Shown here piece by piece: positions 1 to 64,000 of a stretch of DNA of 64,000 bases (its first letter is position 1; every line of letters starts with the position of its first letter). Under the pieces are notes generated by a model. It made no database searches, was not told the DNA's origin, and was given only the letters and a program-made list of their open reading frames with translations. The stretch spans positions 16,795,399 through 16,859,398 of the forward strand of contig OZ024865.1 in NCBI GenBank assembly GCA_964017155.1, read 5' to 3'. Position numbers and translations under genes: made by a program. The stretch is from Oasisia sp. SBJ-2009. Taxonomy: Eukaryota > Annelida > Polychaeta > Sabellida > Siboglinidae.

Positions 1-2290
1 TGACAATATTAGTTTTTTATAAACTGGATTTATATTTGTAGGAAGTAAAGCATCATATTAATTTATATTTGATGGGGCTTTACATCTAGAGCTATATTAT
101 ACATATATGAACGGATTACAAATATATATACATGTATACATATATATATATGTGAAGAGAAGTCCAAAATGTTAACTAGAGGGGTTGGAAACTGCAGAAC
201 TGAATGTGTACAAAAAAGGGGGGCTCAGTTTAAAAGAAATTGTTGTCTTCCTAGCTACAAATTATATTTCTCATGAAAAGTTATGAATGCGTGCTGTGCT
301 TAGTAGTGGCGTTTCCCAGGAGCTAGTGTTTAATACTGCTGTAAATGATTGTGACAGTGGCGGTAATTATGTAGAAATACATGCTTTTTGACTCGTCATA
401 ATAAATACAAATTGCTACTTTTAAAACCCTGCTTTTGTGTCTGTACAATATAGAATTTTCCTAAGTTGGAAATATAAAATTAAATAACACAATTTTAAGC
501 AAATCTATATTAAAAACAGGATTTGGCTATAGTCTTTCCCATAAATACCTTCTTCCCAAGCATCACTGAAATATGCAGACTTGTTTTTAAATAACTGGCT
601 AGAATTAGTGTGCTGGTCACTTCACGAATTCTTCTACGGCTGTGCAGAAGTAAAATATAGCCTTTTCTAATTCACCAATGTTGCAGGGTTCTTCCACTTC
701 CGGGTTTTGTGCCAAGTGTTAGATGGACATTAATTCCAATCTTCAAAATATCACACATATTTTTTGCACCTGATCAGATAACCAACCCCCGACTGGTTAC
801 AAATGTTTTATGCAATTTGCATCAACATGGAAAACTTTCATATTTACGTGATAACAAACTTCATTCAGAAATACTCTAGAAAACTCCACATGCAAGAGGA
901 TGGACGTGCTTGCTAACACGTTTAAATGACAAAACCATGACAATTTCAAGATCAAGTAACAACATTTATTTTGATTTACACTGACATCATCCGTATCGCG
1001 TCCCATACATAATTCATTCAATTACAACTTTCTGTGTCAACATAAACCTCGTGACACCAGCGTAGAATTGACGTGGTGACACCAAATAAACCAGCTACAG
1101 ACTACTCTGTATTGTCTAGCAACAACATGTCTGTACAGATGTCTACAGACGGAGTCGTTACCTCTGCTGTGACAAACTGCACAGGAAGTATTCAGCCACA
1201 CAGCTGTAATTGCTGAGCTTCAGTTATTAAAGCAATCCCGACTGGAAGATGTGCAACTAAAAGTGGTTCAAGTGGCCAGCTGACCCCAGTACATGTGACA
1301 GCATCAATAAATACACAGGTTGAACAGAAGCTGAAAGTATTTACAAATATACAATGTCAGAAAAGCACAACCATCGCGCCACCTTCGTACCTTCCTGAGA
1401 AACATTTAGAAAACTATAATCTGCTAATAAAGTATAAACGACCGCCGGCTGCCGTCACATTACGCTCGGGGACTGTGTTAGCTTTGGTCAGAAGAAAATT
1501 GTCACAACCCAACTTGTTGTACTCAAACAAATCTACAAAATATGTTCTGCGAATATTATTAAAAGGTAGGCCTCATAAATGGCTGACTTCGTGCACGTGA
1601 CCTTGAAAACAGGGATCATTGATTATCCTCCACTGTCAGCAGGGATCATCAACTGTGCTCCTCTCATTTCAGGGACCATCAATTGTACTCCACTGACAGC
1701 AGGGACCATCAATTATGCTGCTACATTGGTCTGAAGCTAATGAAACAGAATAGACATAATATCAACGACTGTTACTCAACCTTGAACTTTACAAACATAA
1801 GCATCATTTGATCTAGATTAAACATTATCGATGATGTACATATTGAACAGCTGCCAAAACAAACGTCCGATGCCCCAACAATATGAAAACTGCGACACCC
1901 GAGCATCGAAACATAACCCATCTCCTCGAGTAGAAATAAATAAATTATCTGGGATCATTCATTATTTACACGGGAACATATCGTAGACATCTGTCACATC
2001 CACATATGTGCAGCTTGTATATATCTGCTGAGGGTGATTCTAATGTAACCCTAGAGTTGATGGAACGGGGGAAATTTCTGGGATGAATAAAAATAGACTG
2101 GAGCATTTAGGGATTTCTACTTTACCAATACATTTACTGTGTTATAAAAACAAATATATTGCAGGTATACTGTTTCTGGGATATTGTGCCAACTGTGTGA
2201 CTGACTACCTGTAATGTAGTACAGTCAACAGTGGTGCCACCTTTAGTGTAGTGCAGTCAACTCTGGAATTACAGTGGGGCTACCTCTACT
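1..2290. other. 3' flank, no gene recognised
   Basis: AT-rich sequence with only short open frames, none resembling a known protein. It includes a degenerate repeat of about 38 bp at 1605-1730 (core CAGGGACCATCAATT...CTCC). A minus-strand AATAAA at 965-970 followed by T/G-rich sequence could be a poly(A) signal, but nothing links it to the Mondo transcript. Confidence 0.5.
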
Positions 2291-2965
2291 ACCGTAGTAC
2301 AGTCAACACAGGTATTACAATAGGGCTTCTGGTATAGTACAGTCAACACAGGTATTACAATAGGGCTTCTGGTATAGTACAGTCAACACAGGTATTACAA
2401 TAGGGCTTCTGGTATAGTACAGTCAACACAGGTATTACAATAGGGCTTCTGGTATAGTACAGTCAACACAGGTATTACAATAGGGCTTCTGGTATAGTAC
2501 AGTCAACACAGGTATTACAATAGGGCTTCTGGTATAGTACAGTCAACACAGGTATTACAATAGGGCTTCTGGTATAGTACAGTCAACACAGGTATTACAA
2601 TAGGGCTTCTGGTATAGTACAGTCAACACAGGCATTGCACAGTGTGGTTTCCTCTAATGTAGTACAGTTAACACATTTTACATCCAGTGGGACTGCCTCT
2701 AGTGTAGTAGAGTCAACACAGGTAGTACACACTGGGTCTTCCTCTAGTGTAGTACAGTTTACACATATAGTACACACTGGGTAGTACAGTCAACTCATGT
2801 AGTACACATTGGCTGTTCTTCTAGTGTAGTACAGTCAACATGGCCAGTACACACTGGGTCTTAATCTAATGAAGTACAGTCAACACACTTTACACCCAGT
2901 GTAGTTCAATCAACACAGCTAGTACACTTTGGGGCTTCCTCTAGTGTAGTTCAGTACTGTACTGT
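2291..2965. repeat. 40-bp minisatellite (2291-2635) with degenerate continuation
   Basis: About eight near-identical 40-bp units (core AGTACAGTCAACACAGGTAT then TACAATAGGGCTTCTGGTAT), followed to about 2965 by diverged units that keep GTAGTACAGTCAACACA. Uniform units at one edge and decayed units at the other indicate recent local amplification. It lies beyond the Mondo stop codon, in 3' UTR or flank. Confidence 0.9.
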
Positions 2966-4665
2966 GTACTGTACTGTACAAATGAAACAGATCCCTGGTG
3001 AAGTGTAAGTGACCAATTTGAACATTAAGAACAAACATAGATTCCATAACCCCTGCGTGTCACTTCCTATACAACAAGGCTTATACCAAAACCCCCCAAC
3101 CGTGCAACCAAGAACCCAGGGAGGCACAACTCACATCTACAGTCTACTATGGCACGCCACATTTTATATCTAACTGCACTCATTGAAACGGGTTTTTGAA
3201 ACAAAAGAAAAATTGTAAAGTTATCGTTTACATAGTTGAAAAAATGTGAATAAAATAATATTGTTGGCCGTTTAAAATAACTGTTACTTCAGAAAATTTA
3301 TAAGCTGGTTCACAGAGCAATAAGAAAATTGTCAGTTGCGTGTTCAGAGTTGGTGGGAGCCACTAGCCAGTAGCTAGTTATATCAACGAGGATAGCTACA
3401 TTCTTCCCGCCAGTAAGTGACCAACATAAGCATCATAACATGACACCAGTGAGCATCTCACTCACACTGATGGTGCTATCAAGAGTGTTTCAAATGCTCC
3501 GTAATAAACACTGTCAAGATCCAAAAGATAGCTTTGTAAAATGTTACGATTGACCTATTGTTTCTCTCTAAAAAATGCGACGTATTTCTATGATACTTAT
3601 TTCCAACTCCCCACGGATGTGTTCAGCCAATCCAAACTCAGTCTTTAATGTTAGGCACTGTGTTTTCTATTGCTGTGGCTGGGTATAAAACAATTGATTT
3701 CTAAATGCGATGACTGCCCTTTGTGACAAACCAGTGTTTGACATAATTCAGTGAGTGTGATAATGAAATAACAGTGACATGACTGAAATGCACTGGGCAC
3801 ATTACTAACGTGTAATTAACAGTCATGTATGTGTAATATGTATGCTGCTGGTTTACATGCGACGCTCCATATTTGTTGGTCAATCTGATCTGTTAGATCC
3901 GACATGAATCTAGTTTTCACTGTGCAAATTTCAGCGAAAAGTGCCTTATTTCTGCCTCCAAATTAGCTAATTCACACCAGTCCAGGTGAGTGAATGCAGA
4001 GACAATTTGCTATCACTTCACAAATTTTGCAACTTACAAAGACACACTTGGTTGGTGACAAAACACGTACTGCATCAGTCTCTGGCGTGTTCTGTCTGCA
4101 ACATCAATCATTCTCATACCAGACATACAGCTGCTTTAAGGTCAGCTACCAAAGGTCAGCTAGCAGAAGTTAGCTACTCAAGGTCAAGTGCAGAATCCCA
4201 AGGTCAGACACTCCAGGTCAAGGCCAGAATCCCAGGGTCAGTCACCTACCACAAAGGTCATCAATTCACCGTCAGCTTCCTAAGACCAGCTACTCAACCC
4301 CATCTGCTTATGAACTTGGTCAAGACACAACACCACGCTAAAAATACGCTGTATGTACATAAATTCCCAGCACGGCATCGCGCTGCTGATAAGCTCCATC
4401 TGTGATTCTCTTCTTCTGCACAGATATGTCATTGAGACAAGTCACATGTTGTATAATATTTGCATTTTTCAATCCAATTCACAGGAATAATTGAAGGACA
4501 ACATGGCCGAAAACACAGCTAGCAGGACCAGGACAAGACACAATAAGAAACAACAGATAAACACAGACACAGTCACTTAAGGAACAGATATACACAGTCA
4601 TATGAAGACAAATGACAATTACTTACATATTAGGGATACCCAAAAAATATATTACATTTCAACAG
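2966..4665. other. No gene recognised
   Basis: AT-rich sequence with scattered short open frames. One plus-strand frame at 3986-4405 contains loosely repeated AGGTCAG words and no recognisable domain. I see no splice-supported exon, RNA gene or intact transposon. Confidence 0.5.
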
Positions 4666-4671
4666 TTTGTG

Positions 4672-4890
4672 AGCTACCCACGTGTAGCTGCACCATCCAA
4701 TTGCTACTGCAGTGTAGCAGTCCTGCCAAAAGTTACACAGCTACTGTCAGGTAGCTTAAACATCCAGTAGCTACTGAAATCTAGCTGCACTGTCAAACAG
4801 CTACCAACACGTAGTTGCACTATCCGCCCGCTACCAAAGTGTAGCTGTACCATCGCCCCGTTAGACAGCTACCAGTGTAGCTGCCACTAA
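4672..4890. repeat. Degenerate minisatellite built on 'GTAGCTGCACCATCC...GCTAC'
   Basis: Around six imperfect units of about 32-36 bp containing TAGCTGCAC(C/T)(A/G)TC and CAGCTACCA words. The repeats are too diverged to give an exact period by eye. Confidence 0.6.
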
Positions 4891-5035
4891 ATGCAGTGCC
4901 CTCTACACGTGATTATGTACATTTGATGCTGTCTTCTCATTCATAAGAAATATCATCTCTAACTTTCAGCTTCTTGCTATAAACACTTCTCTCGGAGTAC
5001 CAAGGCAATGACTAAAACGATCATAAATCCATGTC

Positions 5036-5375
5036 TGCCAGTCACTGACAATCAGTGAAGCGTGTCTGCCAATCACTGACAATCGATGATGTGTGTCTGC
5101 CAATCTCTGACAATCGATGATGCGTGACTGTCAATCATTGACAATCAGTGAAGCGTGTCTGCCAGTCACTGACAATCAGTGAAGCCTGTCAATCACTGCC
5201 AATCAGTGAAGCGTGTCTGTCAATCACTGCCAATCAGTGAAGCGTGCCTGTCAATCACTGACAATCAGTGACGCCTGTCAATCACTGACAATCAGTGATG
5301 CATGTCTGTCAATCACTGACAATCAGTGAAGCGTGTCTGTCAATCAAATACGATCACTGAAGCATGTCTGTCACC
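5036..5375. repeat. ~31-bp minisatellite with palindromic core, near the Mondo stop
   Basis: About eleven units of roughly 24-31 bp, each carrying TCACTGACAATCAGTGA or a close variant, a near-palindrome with 7-bp arms (TCACTGA/TCAGTGA), joined by AGCGTGTCTGCCAA. The array lies 150 bp past the stop codon, so in the Mondo mRNA it would form a string of small hairpins if it falls inside the 3' UTR (not known). Confidence 0.85.
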
Positions 5376-5524
5376 ACACAACATATCCGTCCGAGTTTCA
5401 CCGTGACATCACTCTCACTTTGACAGATGTCACGGTAGGTAGTCATCACTATCCACAATGGCGCCGCGACGGCAGCCAAAATGACGTAAGACTCCAGTGA
5501 CACGACTGTCACGACGGGTGACAA

Positions 5525-61110
<55,586 letters not shown>

Positions 61111-61125
61111 AATGATCGCGTATAA

Positions 61126-61185
61126 TCAAGGCCACGTTAAATATATCCATACTACGATAACAGACCAACACCTCCCTGTCGCCAT
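61126..61185 (-). other. Upstream ORF in the presumed 5' leader, in frame with Mondo
   Basis: A 19-codon frame begins AAAATGGCGACAG and ends in TGA 15 nt before the Mondo start. It has A at -3 and G at +4. It is in the same frame as Mondo, separated by TGA plus five sense codons, so stop-codon readthrough would add about 25 residues. The encoded peptide is hydrophobic in the middle (WSVIVVWIYLTWP). Whether it is in the mature mRNA depends on the transcription start, which is unknown. Confidence 0.45.
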
Positions 61186-61225
61186 TTTGGTGTTGTAAAT
61201 ACGTTCGTTTCCTCAGCCAATCAGA
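61174..61225 (-). promoter_or_regulatory. Probable Mondo core promoter elements (YY1/TISU-like site and CCAAT box)
   Basis: On the gene strand CCAAAATGGCGACAGG (around 61176-61191) resembles the YY1 consensus and the TISU initiator of short-leader mRNAs (SAASATGGCGGC, with mismatches). A CCAAT pentamer in reverse orientation to the gene lies at 61217-61221, within CAGCCAATCAGA, a good NF-Y site. The region also has more CpG than the surrounding AT-rich DNA. Promoter function is inferred from position about 65-115 bp upstream of the start codon. Confidence 0.4.
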
Positions 61226-61229
61226 GACG

Positions 61230-62360
61230 AGCGACTTCCAAATATGGCAGCGACGCGCACATGTTCTTATTGATGTTCGGTGGGTTTGAGGGGGCGTTGT
61301 CCCTATTCATAGGTAAACAGTAAAATAAACCATGTGTTCTATTATTGCTTGGATTGAGATTCATATTTTGTATTGTACTAAGCTAAACCACATTTTGTCA
61401 GTCTTCAATAGATTATCACGCTTGCGATTTTATTGATAATTTAGGATTTAAAATACGTCTTTCTAACGCAAAAACGCTTGCTGTAGGCCTATATGTATGT
61501 CATGCTGGCTATGGGACTCCGCCTACATTTATATAATTATATATAGGTCCGGTCCCGAAGAATTCCAGGGGCAATGCCCAAATGCGTTTGATCATCACCC
61601 AATATTAGATTCGTAAACACAAAGGATGTCAAGAATTTAACAAACTACCACCGATAGGTCTGCATCTCTCGCAATCCTCACAATAACATCGAGCAACCAA
61701 TTAACATTATTGCCGCGATATCCCGCTGGAATGTGGCAAATATTCAACAGATACTAATAGGCTGTATATATTTCTAAATGCATAAAGTACTCTTTTGCTA
61801 CAAGATACAATATACAAGAAGCTTTATTTAACGTCGGTTACATGATAATTAGGCAACATTAGCTCATCTGAGCTATTTTCCGACAATGCTAAACAACAAT
61901 GTGTGCACAAAATATGCATGAAAGATAAATATAAAACAAGTATATATTGTGATTGTAAATGTGTGCTCTTGTGCAGAGCTTGTTTGTAATTATCGGTTCA
62001 AGTTTTGTATGCATGTAATGTGTAAATTAATTAAAATGTAATTTGGTAATAAATTATCGTATAGAACGTCCCATTCTAACGTACACAAGCTGGATGAGTA
62101 ATGTATGCAGGACTTAAACCAATGTAAGTAGACTTACAGACCAATTAGACCTGCACACACCAATACAAAACAGAAGCCATCGTGTTATCTTAATTCAATT
62201 TATGCTAGTTCTTAATTATTATAGTGAATGTCAAAAGAATCGCAAGAGCTACACGAGTAGGCATATGCTTATATTCCGAAACAGTACCATACTTGAAATG
62301 TAAATCTCCCTTCAGGCCTTACCTTCAGGAGTTTTTGCTTTATTGTAGAAGGGACATAGG
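61230..62360. other. 5' flank of Mondo, no gene recognised
   Basis: AT-rich, short open frames only. No divergent gene can be supported on the plus strand. Confidence 0.5.
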
Positions 62361-62739
62361 CCTCAGTGGCGTAGCCAGAGGGTGGCAGGGGGGACCATGC
62401 CCCCCAATCGCGGAACAATTAGGATGGACCAATAATTGGCTGCCTGATTCACAGAGTCACAAAGTACAGTGGGTTTCAGGATGCCCGTGTAAGAGTTTTT
62501 CCTAGTCCTACCCTTTCGCAGAAAAAATGTCATCATTCAAATAGGATTAAGTTAGGAATTCTCCACTTCTGACGCTGGCTGCAGCATAAGAGTTGACAGA
62601 ACAATGGAAATGTCATTATGTTCATTGTGCATGATGGCTAATGGCTATTAAGGATTCAAAATAATAGATGCCCGATTACAAGACTAGGGTCAAATTGCAT
62701 TTTGTTATTATATTTTCTTTGTACCACAGCTCATCTGGG

Positions 62740-63222
62740 TGAATTGACCATGAATTCCTTCACCATTGTCTTTTTTCTTCCCCTCACTTTTCTCTTACTA
62801 CGTTCTCTGTGTGCAGTCTCGAATTCCTTCTATCAATTTTCCCATTCTTCTCCGACTCTTTCTAGGTCACTTTTAATGCAATCCCTCATCGCAACTTCGG
62901 TCTACCAGCCCATGTATTCCTCGTCAATTTCTTCTTAGACCTTTCCTTCACCCCAAGCTCCTCTCTCATGTCATCCGTTTTCTCTCATCAGCTCTCTTAA
63001 CTACTACGATTATTCTTAAAAGGTTAATTGTTTCACCCAACCATGGACCTTCTCCTGTTGTTTCTCTGTTAATGCCATCGTCTTTAATGCATTCATGTAT
63101 ACCGGTTTAACACATAAACTGAGCACATTTCCTTTACGTTTACGTGGCATGCGTCTTTCTCCCATCACCCATTTGACTTTTATGCAAGCGTTTGTCCTGG
63201 CTCTAATCCTCATTGCAACCAA
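62740..63222 (-). pseudogene. Degenerate non-LTR retrotransposon reverse-transcriptase C-terminal fragment
   Basis: The minus-strand frame contains GNVLSLCVKPVYMNALKTMA followed by LTEKQQEKV, similar to the C-terminal RT region of many animal LINEs (pattern C-V-x-P-x-x-x-Y-x-x-E-T-x-x-L-T-x-x-Q-x-x-x-L). After a frameshift there are VKRADERKR and MDDMREELGVKE, also typical. Stops and frameshifts show it is dead. A DDVAL at about 63330 could be the decayed YADD motif. Confidence 0.55.
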
Positions 63223-63612
63223 AGCAATTTATCTAGTGGATTTTGCACTGAGGAAATGCCACTTCCTATCGTGAATTTTGTAATACGCAACGTTACATGA
63301 TGTGATATGAAGTTACTGGTTGAACGCCAACGCCACATCATCTGGATGTTTAGTTATTGTTTCATCAGAATAAGTGACTACGTGTTGGTATTTGTCATGG
63401 TCTTTGTCAGTAGGTTTGGGAGAGTAGCGTGAGGAATATGATGGCCGGCAACAGGTTGATGTTATGTAGGGGCTTTGGGTTCGTATCTCTTTCGTTTCTC
63501 TCTTACTTTCTAAATTTGACGCCTCCTGTGAATGGCTTAGCTGAACTGCCATCTACAGTGGTCAGTGAACTTGGTTGTCATGTCGGTATTCATTTTAAGC
63601 GAGTTGGGTTGC

Positions 63613-63740
<128 letters not shown>

Positions 63741-64000
63741 TAATTTAAAATACCATTCAATACCATTGAACCGTACACAGTATTTAAAATGTCATTCAAA
63801 TACCATTCGGATACCATTCAAATAACCTTGGCCATAATACCCCCTAGTACCATTCAAAATCGTTCAATTGTATTTTAATGGTATTTTTTCCAATTGCTTG
63901 GTTATCGGGTGGCCCCCTCGAATGCAAAATCCTGGCTACGTCACTGTTGCAATAACTTTATTATATTGCCTCCCAAACCTATCTTTTCCGTGGAGAGAGG

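Noticed and set aside
965..970. AATAAA on the minus strand as the Mondo poly(A) signal
   Set aside because: It would imply a 4.5-kb 3' UTR across several minisatellites. No sequence evidence connects it to the gene.
2291..2965. CRISPR-like regular repeats (also 26637-27835, 53083-53830)
   Set aside because: Units are contiguous with no unique spacers and the genome is eukaryotic. These are minisatellites.
61261..61315. Possible divergent plus-strand first exon (ATGTTCTTATTG... ending ATAG|GTAAAC)
   Set aside because: Only about 17 codons, no downstream exon found on the plus strand within the window, no recognised protein.

Overview
This is eukaryotic, animal DNA: spliced genes with GT-AG introns, long AT-rich introns, tRNA-derived SINEs, short DNA transposons with clean target-site duplications, and very large minisatellites. 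The only protein-coding gene I can support is a complete bHLH-zipper transcription factor of the Mondo family (MondoA/MLXIP, ChREBP/MLXIPL, fly Mio). It lies on the minus strand. I placed 19 coding exons from the start codon at 61110 to the stop at 5525. Every junction has consistent GT-AG signals and phase, and the exons sum to 3,051 nt, or 1,016 residues. The protein matches both vertebrate paralogues, which suggests an invertebrate with a single Mondo gene. A marine mollusc is my best guess from the satellite and SINE content, but that is inference.

Layout. Positions 61111-64000 hold the 5' flank: an in-frame upstream ORF, an inverted CCAAT box, a LINE remnant and an AT microsatellite. Intron 1 (28618-60793, about 32 kb) holds most of the repeats: SINEs, several transposon families, a 36/45-bp minisatellite, a roughly 5.8-kb 39-bp minisatellite that passes into a related 60-bp array with a 200-N assembly gap, and a 46-bp array. 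Exons 2 to 19 lie between 28617 and 5525 and are separated by shorter introns. Many of these introns carry a microsatellite, minisatellite or transposon directly beside a splice site. Positions 1-5524 are 3' UTR or downstream flank with minisatellites and no recognisable gene.

The protein encodes the N-terminal glucose-sensing module (exons 1-6), a long low-complexity Q/T/P-rich middle (exons 7-13), the bHLH (exons 14-16), the leucine zipper (exon 16) and the C-terminal dimerisation/cytoplasmic-localisation (WMC) domain (exons 17-19).

The most interesting feature is how tandem repeats have invaded the splicing signals. The exon 17 acceptor is present seven times in a 42-bp minisatellite. The exon 4 donor sits at the edge of a minisatellite containing at least seven identical decoy donors. 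The exon 9 donor is duplicated in frame 63 bp downstream. Intron 9 contains about 1.17 kb of nearly pure (GGGA)n. No second gene, operon, CRISPR array or mobile coding cassette was seen.
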